Source of the DNA: Bin87 sp965222895
GTDB lineage: Bacteria; Chloroflexota; Dehalococcoidia; Lucifugimonadales; UBA3495
Length of the DNA stretch: 64,000 nucleotides
Assembly: GCA_965222895.1 (NCBI GenBank)
Contig: CBDCVB010000002.1
Location: 496,001-560,000, forward strand
Direction of reading: 5' to 3'
Part shown: positions 15,870 through 23,312 of the stretch, piece after piece
Numbering within the stretch: the stretch's first letter is position 1
How the letters are laid out: every line of letters begins with the position of its first letter
The notes under the pieces: generated by a model
What the model saw: only the letters and a program-made list of their open reading frames with translations
Told to the model about the DNA's origin: nothing
Databases searched by the model: none
Position numbers and translations under genes: made by a program

Positions 15870-17321
15870 GTAACTGTTCAGAGTTGCGGGGAAGTGAGCA
15901 GTTGTCGGCAAGCGGCGAGGGGATTCAGTCCTTGGGCGCGCCAGGTGCCGAAGAGGGAAGCCAGGGCCATCCTGCTGTTGCTGCCCCGTTGCGACCGGGT
16001 GCCGCCGCTGATCTTGCGGCTGACGACCAGGTGGCGCAGGCTGCGTTCGGCGGCGTTGTTGTCCGGTGGCGCCTCCGGTTCGGCCACGAAGACGAAGAGT
16101 TCTTTGATATGGCGCTCAATGCGTCGGCACAGCTTGGCCTGAGCCGCTGACGAGTCGTCCAAGCAAGGCTGGCAAATGGCCAGCAACTGCCGTTCCAGGG
16201 CCAGTTGGGCGGCGCGTCGCCGCTTGGTCTGGGGATGGGCGCTGGCTTTGGCCCGGTCGTAAATCTCGTGGACGGCGTCGGCCCACTGCGCCAGCTTTCG
16301 GTCCTTCGGATAGAGGACCTTCAGGTCGTGAATGTCCCGCAACAGATGAACCCAGCAGCGTTGCTTGGGGCCGTCGTAATGATGGTAGGCAGCGTAGAAA
16401 TCGCTGACCAGCACACCGGAGAAGGTGTCGCCCAGAGCTTCATCCACCACCTCCTTGTTACGACCCCGCCGCAGGAAATAGCGCGCCGATGGGGTGCTGA
16501 AAGTCCACACGTAGCCGTTGTGGCCATCCTCACGCCAGCCGGTCTCATCGGCGTGGACCACTGGGCTGGCGCGGATCTCGGCCAGGATCCGGTCCACTGC
16601 GGCCTGGGCCTTTTGCGCGGTGCGATGCACCGCAGCCATGATGGCTCCCACGCTGAGGCGCAGCCCATGGACGGTGCGCAGATACCGCTGGATGACGGCG
16701 ATGGGCAGTCGGGCCTCCGCTCGGAGCGTGGCGATCAGGCTGACCAGGTTGATACCCATGCGCTGCTGGCCCAGCACCACGCCGTCCAGTTGCGCGGTGG
16801 GAACGCAGCGGCGTCGGCAAGCCGGACAATCCCTGGCGATATAGACGTGCTCGGTAACTTCCGCCGCAACCTGGGGCAACTCGATGACCTCCCGGGTGCG
16901 CTGGGTCCAGCCACCGGACAACTGGGTTCCGCAGTCGGGGCAGTTTCCATCACGTGCTCCACCCGTCTGGTGGGCGTCATGGGGCGGCGGGCAAAGCCGT
17001 GGGGCCGAGGCTTGCGCGGCGCTTTGGGCAGGGCAGGTTTTCGGTCGGCTTTGGGTTTGAGACCGGGCATCCCCCGGGCGCCACTGGGTTTGGCCCGCCT
17101 TTCCAGCTGAGCAATCCGTTGCTCCAGGCGCTCGATGATCGCCTGCTGCCTGGCTGTGATGGCCTGCAGTCGGGCTATGATGGCGATGAGGACATCGCGG
17201 TCAGCGGTGGACAGGTCAATTTCCGGATTCATACCCGTTATATGACACAACCACAACCATTCGCGCCAGCCATCCCCAAACCTCTTTGAACCAATTCCCC
17301 CCACCAAGTCTGAACAGTTAC
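15870..17321 (-). mobile_element. IS66-family insertion sequence
   Basis: A 1452-bp element with terminal inverted repeats GTAACTGTTCAGAGTTG (15870-15886) and its complement at 17305-17321 with one mismatch. It is flanked by an exact 8-bp duplication, GTCGGCGA, at 15862-15869 and 17322-17329, the size expected for IS66. It carries a transposase gene only, without the accessory tnpA/tnpB genes of larger IS66 members. Confidence 0.93.
15878..17232 (-). pseudogene. IS66-family transposase (TnpC), frameshifted
   Basis: The N-terminal part starts at the ATG at 17232 and has a leucine-rich coiled coil (A-I-I-A-R-L-Q-A-I-T) followed by a basic segment. The frame changes near 16930-16950, inside the zinc-finger region, where C-P-D-C-G-T-Q-L-S-G-G-W can be read only in the next frame. 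The second part holds the DDE catalytic domain: H-A-D-E-T-G-W, L-V-S-D-F-Y-A-A-Y and N-N-A-A-E-R-S-L-R. A single-base change would restore one frame of about 450 residues, the normal length. Confidence 0.88.
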
Positions 17322-17536
17322 GTCGGCGAACCGCCCTTGCTACGGCGGAGATTGCCACGCTACCTTCGCAATGACAGGTCGATCTGGTTCACGGCGAGCA
17401 GAGCCGCCCAAACCAACCTGCCCGCCCCACCCCCGTTCCAGATGGGAACGGTATAATGCGGACGGCAGCTGGGCGCTTAAATCAGTCGAAACTTGCAATC
17501 GCCGTAAACGTCAACTCCCTAACTGCCCGCCCTAAA

Positions 17537-18124
17537 ATGCCCCCACGCAATTCCAACACGATGCGCGTTGCCGGCGGTGATGTACGCGGCTTGCGGCTCC
17601 ACGGGGCCGTGGTTGCGGGCATTCGGCCCACTACAGAACGGGTCCGCGCCGCCATCTTTAACATTTTAGAGTCTGACCAGGTTGTTGGCCGGCGCGCCGT
17701 TGACCTGTTTGCGGGCACCGGGAGCCTCGGTATCGAAGCGTTGAGCCGGGGTGCGGCATGGGCCGATTTCGTGGAGCAAAACGCCCGGCAGTGTCGCCCG
17801 CTGCAGGACAATCTGAACCACACCGGTTTTGCCGGCGCAAGCAAGGTGAACTGTGCCGACGCCCTGCGCTATCTGGCACGTCAGCAGGAACCTTTTGACC
17901 TGGCCCTGCTCGACCCGCCGTACCGGATGCAGGACCTGGCTCCCGTGCTGCGGGCATTGGCCGCGCCCGGCGTACTGGCCGTCGACGCCACTGTGGTGCT
18001 GGGACACAGCAGCCGCATATCGGCCCCGCAGGACATCCATCGCCTGCGACAATATGACCAGCGGCGGTACGGCGATAACGGCGTTACCTTTTACCGATAC
18101 GATCCGGACTGGCCGGCAACGTAA
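17537..18124 (+). CDS. rsmD: 16S rRNA (guanine966-N2)-methyltransferase
   Basis: AdoMet-dependent enzyme acting on the assembling small ribosomal subunit. Visible features are the family N-terminus M-R-V-A-G-G-D-V-R-G-L-R-L, the R-P-T-T-E-R-V-R-A-A-I-F-N signature, the AdoMet loop D-L-F-A-G-T-G-S-L-G-I-E-A-L-S-R-G-A and the catalytic D-P-P-Y in A-L-L-D-P-P-Y. I give the ATG at 17537; the ATG at 17561 (MRVAGG) matches the usual family start better but neither has a strong ribosome site. coaD follows 48 bases downstream, the common rsmD-coaD arrangement. Confidence 0.92.
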   Translation: MPPRNSNTMRVAGGDVRGLRLHGAVVAGIRPTTERVRAAIFNILESDQVVGRRAVDLFAGTGSLGIEALSRGAAWADFVEQNARQCRPLQDNLNHTGFAGASKVNCADALRYLARQQEPFDLALLDPPYRMQDLAPVLRALAAPGVLAVDATVVLGHSSRISAPQDIHRLRQYDQRRYGDNGVTFYRYDPDWPAT

Positions 18125-18172
18125 CTGAACAGCGAATCTGAACAACGAAAACTGAATCAGGAGATTAGCCGA

Positions 18173-18661
18173 ATGGTAACCGCTCTCTATCCGGGTTCTT
18201 TCGACCCGGTAACGATGGGACACCTGGATGTGGCCCGTCGCGCTGCACGGTTGTTCGATACAGTTCTGGTCGCCGTGTACGACACACCGTCCAAGAGCCT
18301 CCTGTTCGACACCGCAGAACGCGTGGACCTCATGCGTCGGGCCGTGGCCGACACCGGCAACATAGAGGTGATTCCCTTTACCGGCCTGGTGGTGAAATGC
18401 GCCCGGGATACCGGCTCGGCAACCATCATCCGCGGTCTGCGCAGCGGCCCCGATTTTGAGTATGAATCCCAGATGTTCTTTATGAACCGGCGGCTGGAAC
18501 CTGACGTCGACATGGTTGCGCTGATGAGCGACCCGCAACATATGATGATCAGTTCCAGCCTGCTCAAAGAGGTGGCGCGGCTGGGCGGCGACATTACCGG
18601 AATGGTGCCGCCCCACGTGGCCGCCGCCCTGCACGAGAAATTCCAGCTGCCGGCGCCATAG
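18173..18661 (+). CDS. coaD: phosphopantetheine adenylyltransferase
   Basis: Fourth step of coenzyme A synthesis: transfers AMP from ATP to 4'-phosphopantetheine. The 162-residue protein has Y-P-G-S-F-D-P-V-T-M-G-H-L-D at residues 6-19, with the HxGH-type site reading T-M-G-H. It also has I-R-G-L-R-S-G-P-D-F-E-Y-E near the middle and I-S-S-S-L-L-K-E-V near the end, all diagnostic. The ATG at 18173 follows AGGAGATTAGCCGA. It is probably co-transcribed with rsmD and the coiled-coil gene that follows. Confidence 0.95.
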   Translation: MVTALYPGSFDPVTMGHLDVARRAARLFDTVLVAVYDTPSKSLLFDTAERVDLMRRAVADTGNIEVIPFTGLVVKCARDTGSATIIRGLRSGPDFEYESQMFFMNRRLEPDVDMVALMSDPQHMMISSSLLKEVARLGGDITGMVPPHVAAALHEKFQLPAP

Positions 18662-18773
18662 CCCCGGTTTTTAGCCAGACCAGGGCAAGTCTAACCACCG
18701 GCACAAGGGGGACATTATCGACATCAACAACATCATCGACCGCATTGAACTGCTGGTTGATTCGAGCAAATCG

Positions 18774-19265
18774 GTGCCGCTGAGCAACAGCGCCATGGTT
18801 GACAAGGTGAAGCTCAACGAGCTGGTGGCCCAACTTCGCATGGCCATCCCACAGGAAGTTCGACACGCCGAGGAAATGCTGTTCCGCAAGGACCAGATTA
18901 TGACGTCGGCGGCGTCTGAAGCGCACCAGACCCGTCAGCACCTGGAGCAGGAGTTCCGCAGCCGTCTCGGCGAGCACGAGCTGGGTCGCAAGGCCGAGGA
19001 AATGCTGCGCGAGGCCGAGGTCAAGGCGCGTCGAATGATGCAGCAGGCCGAGCAGGAGGCTGAGAATCGCCGCAACCATGCCGACGCCTACGCGCTGCGT
19101 ACTTTGCGCAACCTGGAGCGCGACCTGTCCGCGGCCAGCGGCTCAATCCGCAAGGGCATCGACGTGCTGGCCGGTTCTGCGCTGGCGTCCACCGCAAACT
19201 CCTCCATACCGTCGCCCGCGGATTTCGCTACGGATGATGTGGCCGAGCATAGCGTTTTCAGGTAG
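18774..19265 (+). CDS. coiled-coil protein of unknown function (ATPase-subunit-like)
   Basis: A charged helical protein. The core from about residue 30 to 110 is a long coiled coil rich in E, R, A and Q (E-A-E-V-K-A-R-R-M-M-Q-Q-A-E-Q-E-A-E), followed by a Ser/Ala/Pro tail. The GTG at 18774 is the first standard start codon, but the frame is open further upstream. Nineteen more codons from an ATC at 18717 encode D-I-N-N-I-I-D-R-I-E-L-L-V-D, which looks like the conserved MDI...IDRLE start of related Chloroflexota proteins. An AAGGGG lies just before that ATC. A non-standard start is therefore likely (see findings). The function is unknown; position after coaD is typical. Confidence 0.7.
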   Translation: MPLSNSAMVDKVKLNELVAQLRMAIPQEVRHAEEMLFRKDQIMTSAASEAHQTRQHLEQEFRSRLGEHELGRKAEEMLREAEVKARRMMQQAEQEAENRRNHADAYALRTLRNLERDLSAASGSIRKGIDVLAGSALASTANSSIPSPADFATDDVAEHSVFR

Positions 19266-19308
19266 GCGCGCTCCGATGACATCGGCGCACACCAGTGCGT
19301 AAGTCCTG

Positions 19309-19417
19309 TGTCGTTGCGATGAGCGAAGCGACGGGGCAATCCGGGAGCGGCAGCGAACACCGCCGGGACACGTCAGCCACACCGGAACGGGATTGCCACG
19401 CTGCGCCCACAATGACA
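19309..19417. repeat. dispersed palindromic repeat, 109 bp, diverged copy
   Basis: Begins TGTCGTTGCGATGAGCG and ends CACAATGACA, with GGCAATCC and GGATTGCC internally. It has the same length as the two 33-kb copies. It lies in the gap between the coiled-coil gene and the DUF151 gene. Confidence 0.75.
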
Positions 19418-19549
19418 AACCTGGGGACGCGTGGGCGTGGTTCGTGGTTGCAACCCCCTCCCTGGTGGGTGTAAAATTGCCCCAGCCAAATGGCGGGTTC
19501 CGTTATTGGCTTGGCTCGACCATAGTGCCGGACGCGGTCACTGGGAGTG

Positions 19550-20101
19550 ATGCAGCTAGATATGCGTGAACTGGTAATTGACAGCATCCGGATCAGCCAA
19601 ATGAATTACCAACGGGTGGTGGTTCTGAAGGAACTGGAAACCAACCTCTTCCTGCTCATCTGGATTGGCCCCACCGAAGCCGAAGCCATTGCCGTGAAGA
19701 TGCAGGGCATGACCGTTCCCCGCCCATTGACCCACGACTTGCTGGTTGACCTGGTGAAAACGGTGGGCGGTTCCTTCGAGCACATCCTGGTGAACGACCT
19801 GCAGAACGAAACCTTTTACGCCAAGGTGGTTATCCGAGTCGGCGACCAGACCCACGAAATTGACTCCCGGCCCAGCGACGCCATGGCCGTGGCCGTGCGC
19901 GCCGAAGTTCCCATCTACGTTGCCGACGCCGTAATGGAAAAAGCCGCTATCTCCATGGACCAGGACACTGGCCAGCCCATCCCGGCCCCGGACGATTCCG
20001 CCACGGAGGCTGAGCCGGTAACCGAGGAAGAATTGCAGAAGCTGTCTGCCTTCACCGACTTGATTAACGAGTTGGATATGGAAGACTTCGAACGCAAGTA
20101 G
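19550..20101 (+). CDS. bifunctional nuclease family protein (DUF151)
   Basis: A 183-residue member of the DUF151 family (PF02577), named after plant and bacterial proteins with reported RNase and DNase activity. Visible family features are V-V-L-K-E-L-E-T-N-L-F-L-L-I-W-I-G-P-T-E-A-E-A-I, then P-R-P-L-T-H-D-L and I-D-S-R-P-S-D-A-M-A-V-A-V-R. The C-terminal third is acidic and low-complexity (E-A-E-P-V-T-E-E-E-L). I use the ATG at 19550; M at 19562 is also possible, and a GGGAG at 19543 serves either poorly. It is followed by a strong terminator, which isolates it from the ATP synthase operon. Confidence 0.85.
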   Translation: MQLDMRELVIDSIRISQMNYQRVVVLKELETNLFLLIWIGPTEAEAIAVKMQGMTVPRPLTHDLLVDLVKTVGGSFEHILVNDLQNETFYAKVVIRVGDQTHEIDSRPSDAMAVAVRAEVPIYVADAVMEKAAISMDQDTGQPIPAPDDSATEAEPVTEEELQKLSAFTDLINELDMEDFERK

Positions 20102-20138
20102 ATGAAGTCCTCTGGCCAACTTCGCAACGCAGGATAAT

Positions 20139-20170
20139 ACGCCCCGATACCAGAATTGGCGGGGCGTTTT
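20139..20170 (+). terminator. intrinsic terminator after the DUF151 gene
   Basis: An 8-bp perfect stem (ACGCCCCG at 20139-20146, CGGGGCGT at 20160-20167), a 13-base loop and a TTT tail, 38 bases after the stop codon. Confidence 0.85.
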
Positions 20171-20270
20171 CGTTGCCAGATTACGTATTTGGACATCATA
20201 CGCATTGACACGCCCGAAAACCGATGCTACCATTCTCGCCGCCCGTCAACAGGTTGGTTTGTGAACGCTC

Positions 20271-20543
20271 ATGCCGTCCTGGCTTCTGGTCGCCCTGCGG
20301 CTCACCGGCTTAGGTTGGTATGTTGCCATCTGCATTGTGCTGGGCATTATTGGAGGCCTATGGCTGGGGAAGCTAACCGGTCAGGTAGCGTTGCTGGTGC
20401 TGTTGGGAACAGTGCTGGGCAGCGTAGTCGCCTTTTACGGCGTGTACCGGATGGTTTTGCGGGCTATCTACGGTTCCAACCCGCCGCAACCGTCGCCACG
20501 ACGACGGGACGCGCCGGGTGATAACGACGGAGGCATCAACTAG
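20271..20543 (+). CDS. AtpZ/AtpI-like small membrane protein of the ATP synthase operon
   Basis: A 90-residue protein with two transmembrane helices, about residues 8-31 (L-R-L-T-G-L-G-W-Y-V-A-I-C) and 38-62 (V-A-L-L-V-L-L-G-T-V-L-G), and a short basic and polar C-terminus. The family glycines G-G-L-W-L-G are present between the helices. AtpI/AtpZ proteins help assemble the c-ring or import Mg2+. It is the first gene of the atp operon, two bases before the atpB start. The name is by position and topology because the sequence is short. Confidence 0.75.
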   Translation: MPSWLLVALRLTGLGWYVAICIVLGIIGGLWLGKLTGQVALLVLLGTVLGSVVAFYGVYRMVLRAIYGSNPPQPSPRRRDAPGDNDGGIN

Positions 20544-20545
20544 TC

Positions 20546-21595
20546 GTGTCACGTAATCGGATGCTAATGCTCTTTGGCATCGGCATGGGCGTGCTGCTCA
20601 TTGTCGGCTTTGTCGTTGGAGCCGTCGGCTCGCGGATGTTCGGTGGCGAATCCGGCCAGCCGTTCGTGCCCCAACCCGAGATCCATCTACCACCGCAACC
20701 GATCTTCCCGAAAGAGGCCCGCTATTCCGCTCTGGGCATTGAACTTGGCGAGGATGCCGGCGCCCATGTCGAGGCCGAATCATCCGACGCCAGTCAGAGT
20801 GAGTCCTCGGACAGCGCTGACGCCCATCCCGCAGCAGAGGAACATCACGGCGAACCCCTGGGGGTCATGGACATCGCCATCACTAACACCCTCATATCGG
20901 CCTGGCTGGTCAGTATCGTGATGCTGGTGTTCTTTGTCGGCGGCGCGCGGCAGCCCAAGGTTGTACCGGGCCGGTTACAGGCGCTGGTCGAGATGCTATT
21001 CGAGTTGGTGCTTAACTTCGCCACCGGGGTTTTGGGGCCGGAGATGGCGCGCAAGGCATTTCCGGTGGTGGCGACCATTTTCTTCTTCGTGCTTTTCAAC
21101 GCCTGGCTGGCCATCTTCCTGATACCGATTTATCAGGCCATTGGCTTTGGCGCCGGCGGCGAGCACGGGTTTGAAATCAGGGCTCACCTGCTGCGGCCGG
21201 CCGGCACCGACCTGAATATGCCGCTGGCGTTGGCGCTGATTTCCTTCGTGTTCGTGGAATACTGGGGGTTCCGGGCGCACAACTTCGGCTACCTGAAGAA
21301 GTTCTTCGCCTTTGGCGACATTCTGCGCGGGCGACCATCCGGCCTGATTAACGTTATGGTCGGATTTCTCGAACTGATTTCCGAGTTCGTGCGGATTGTG
21401 TCGTTCACCTTCCGGCTGTTTGGAAACATGACCGCCGGTGAAATTCTGGTGGTGATGATTACCTTCCTGGTGCCCTTCGTGGCAACCCAGTTCGTGTTCG
21501 GACTCGAATTGCTGGTGGGGCTAATCCAGTCGGTTATCTTCGCCGGCCTGACACTGGTATTCCTGTCGGTGGCGGTCAGTCACGAGGAGCACTAA
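20546..21595 (+). CDS. atpB: F0F1 ATP synthase subunit a
   Basis: Membrane subunit forming the two proton half-channels. It is 349 residues long, longer than usual, because of an N-terminal extension. One transmembrane helix (10-29) is followed by an acidic, Ser/Asp/Glu-rich stretch (about 65-105), which should lie outside the membrane. The core has the expected helices and the essential Arg290 in F-T-F-R-L-F-G-N-M-T-A-G-E. The start is a GTG at 20546, close behind the preceding gene. The long acidic insert is the main oddity. Confidence 0.94.
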   Translation: MSRNRMLMLFGIGMGVLLIVGFVVGAVGSRMFGGESGQPFVPQPEIHLPPQPIFPKEARYSALGIELGEDAGAHVEAESSDASQSESSDSADAHPAAEEHHGEPLGVMDIAITNTLISAWLVSIVMLVFFVGGARQPKVVPGRLQALVEMLFELVLNFATGVLGPEMARKAFPVVATIFFFVLFNAWLAIFLIPIYQAIGFGAGGEHGFEIRAHLLRPAGTDLNMPLALALISFVFVEYWGFRAHNFGYLKKFFAFGDILRGRPSGLINVMVGFLELISEFVRIVSFTFRLFGNMTAGEILVVMITFLVPFVATQFVFGLELLVGLIQSVIFAGLTLVFLSVAVSHEEH

Positions 21596-21724
21596 CCGGC
21601 GAGCAGCGCGAGCAAAAATAATCGGGAATTACCCGCTCCCGCGCACTGAGTGCGGTTGCGGAGCAGCCAAAATCAGGGCCACATTATTCAACAGGGCCAC
21701 ATTCGACACGGAGGATACTCAACA

Positions 21725-22009
21725 ATGGCAATCGACCTCTCAATGATGATGACACTGCTCGCAATGGGCGCTCAAGCGTTGTCCGACGACGGCGCAAAGT
21801 ACGTCGCAGCCGGCTTGGCTATCGGTCTCGGCGTCGTCGGCCCCGGCGTTGGCATCGGCATCCTGGGCTCCGGAGCCATGGGCGCAATCGGGCGCAACCC
21901 CGAAGCCGCCGGCGCCGTTACCACCAACATGATTCTGGCGATCGCCTTCGCGGAAGCGTTGGGCATTTACTCGCTCATCGTGGCCGTAATCCTGCTCTTC
22001 GTGGTGTAG
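21725..22009 (+). CDS. atpE: F0F1 ATP synthase subunit c
   Basis: Forms the proton-driven rotor ring. It has 94 residues and two hydrophobic helices joined by the polar loop R57-N-P. The ion-binding carboxylate is Glu77 in I-A-F-A-E-A-L-G-I-Y. The Na+-type signature (Gln in helix 1, Glu-Ser/Thr pair in helix 2) is absent, so the enzyme should use H+. The ATG at 21725 follows CGGAGGATA; the longer open frame from 21650 is not part of the protein. Helix 1 begins with an unusual leader, M-A-I-D-L-S-M-M-M-T. Confidence 0.94.
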   Translation: MAIDLSMMMTLLAMGAQALSDDGAKYVAAGLAIGLGVVGPGVGIGILGSGAMGAIGRNPEAAGAVTTNMILAIAFAEALGIYSLIVAVILLFVV

Positions 22010-22013
22010 CAAC

Positions 22014-22517
22014 ATGGCAGAACTGGGCTTGAATGTGCCCTCGCTGATCAGTTATCTGATCAACTACATTGCTCTGCTGATATTGCTGGCCGTATTCGCC
22101 TACCGTCCTTTGCTAAACGCAATCGACGGGCGGATTGAAACCATCCGCGACAGCCTGGCCGCCGCAGACCGCGCCCGGGAGGAAGTGGCTTCGTCCCGCG
22201 CCGAAATCGAAGAGGAGCTGAACGCAGCCCGCCGTGAAGGACAACGTCTGCTGGATCAGGCGCGGGAAGCCGCCGACCGTTTTCGCGACGAAGAGATGGC
22301 CCGTGCGCGGCAGGCCGCCGTGGACTTCACCGAGCGGGCTCAGGCCGACATTGGTCGTGAGCGCGACGCTGCCATCAACGAGGTTCGCGCCGCATTCGGC
22401 GACTTGGCGATCACTGCCGCCGAGCGGATTATTCGCCGCACGGTGGACCGGCAAGCCCATCAGGAAATCATCGATCAGGTCCTGGCAGAAGGCGAGCAAG
22501 TGCTCCGCCGCAGCTAG
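22014..22517 (+). CDS. atpF: F0F1 ATP synthase subunit b
   Basis: Peripheral stalk subunit, 167 residues. It has one N-terminal transmembrane helix (about 10-30, L-I-S-Y-L-I-N-Y-I-A-L-L) followed by a long charged coiled coil that reaches F1. It starts 4 bases after the atpE stop. The sequence is normal for the family. A 157-base spacer with short tandem repeats separates it from atpH. Confidence 0.92.
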   Translation: MAELGLNVPSLISYLINYIALLILLAVFAYRPLLNAIDGRIETIRDSLAAADRAREEVASSRAEIEEELNAARREGQRLLDQAREAADRFRDEEMARARQAAVDFTERAQADIGRERDAAINEVRAAFGDLAITAAERIIRRTVDRQAHQEIIDQVLAEGEQVLRRS

Positions 22518-22587
22518 ACAGGCTATCGTCAAAACGCCCACCGGCGACCATGCGCCCGTACCGACGGGTTGTCGCCGCTGACGCAGC

Positions 22588-22648
22588 AACCGGCTACGTA
22601 GATAACCGCTACGTAGCAAACGGCTACGCAGCGCCGGGATACGTCAGG
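22588..22648 (+). repeat. short degenerate tandem repeat, period 15-16
   Basis: Four imperfect units built on A-A-C-C-G-G-C-T-A-C-G-T-A-G lie between atpF and atpH, at 22588-22603, 22604-22618, 22619-22633 and 22634-22648. The third and fourth are more diverged. Confidence 0.6.
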
Positions 22649-22674
22649 AATCAGGACAGGGAGGCAGCACAGCC

Positions 22675-23214
22675 GTGGCAAAACGATTGTCGGGGCAACG
22701 CTACGCACAGGCCATCTTCGAGTTGGCCCTGGAGAACGGGCTCGTGGAGGAGTGGGACCAGGACTTGCGTCTGGCGTCCGACGTGCTCCAGGACGACGAG
22801 TTCGCGCTGTTCCTCAAACACGCCGAAATTTCGGCGGAGCGCAAGATAACCGCTGTCGAATCGGTGCTGGCCCAGGCCCATCCACTGGTACGCAACATGG
22901 TATCGCTTTTGGTAAGCCGCAATGGTGTGGACGCCATTACCGACGTGCAGGCCAGTTATACGGCCCTCCTGGACGAACATCTGGGGCGGCAACAGGTGGA
23001 AGTTACGGCGGCGGTGCCATTGGAAGATGCCGAACTGGAGCGCATCACCCGCTTTGCGTCTGCTCTCACCGGAAAGGAAGTTGTGCTTACCGCCCGGGTT
23101 GACGAGAATATTCTGGGCGGCCTGGTTATTCAGATTGGCGACCAACTGCTCGACGGCAGCACCAGCTCCGCGCTGGACCGCCTGCGCCACAACGTGCGCG
23201 CCCAGGCGGCGTGA
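22675..23214 (+). CDS. atpH: F0F1 ATP synthase subunit delta
   Basis: Links the b stalk to the top of F1. It is 179 residues long, with the N-terminal helical domain (R-Y-A-Q-A-I-F-E-L-A-L-E-N-G) and the conserved C-terminal segment L-G-G-L-V-I-Q-I-G-D-Q-L-L-D-G-S. The GTG start at 22675 follows an AGGGAGG. A partial dispersed repeat lies in the spacer before atpA. Confidence 0.92.
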   Translation: MAKRLSGQRYAQAIFELALENGLVEEWDQDLRLASDVLQDDEFALFLKHAEISAERKITAVESVLAQAHPLVRNMVSLLVSRNGVDAITDVQASYTALLDEHLGRQQVEVTAAVPLEDAELERITRFASALTGKEVVLTARVDENILGGLVIQIGDQLLDGSTSSALDRLRHNVRAQAA

Positions 23215-23231
23215 TTTCGATACATCGCCTT

Positions 23232-23262
23232 GCGAGATTGCCACGCTGCGCTCGCAATGACA
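23232..23262. repeat. fragment of the dispersed palindromic repeat
   Basis: Right-arm fragment, GCGAGATTGCCACG to CGCAATGACA, in the 98-base gap between atpH and atpA. It matches the right end of the 109-bp repeat family found at 19.3, 33.5, 33.7 and 58 kb. Confidence 0.65.
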
Positions 23263-23312
23263 CGACGCAAACTCTCTGTAAACGGTAACGCAGGACACAA
23301 GGAGACTCGCCG

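Larger units (their letters stand above)
15798..17376. repeat. dispersed palindromic repeat interrupted by an IS66-family element
   Basis: The left part (15798-15869) begins TGTCATTGCGAG and the right part (17330-17376) ends CGCAATGACA. Together they rebuild one copy of the 109-bp palindromic repeat seen intact at 33535-33643 and 33737-33845. The left arm of this copy carries the string CCTTCGACAGGCTCAGGA, which the 33-kb copies lack. Confidence 0.85.

Noticed and set aside
20259..20275. TTGTGAACGCTCATG before the first atp gene as a Rex operator
   Set aside because: Only one half of the palindrome is present, and it overlaps the start codon region.
22550..22849. Plus-strand frame of 99 codons over the period-15 repeat
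   Set aside because: It overlaps the start of atpH in another frame and has no ribosome site.
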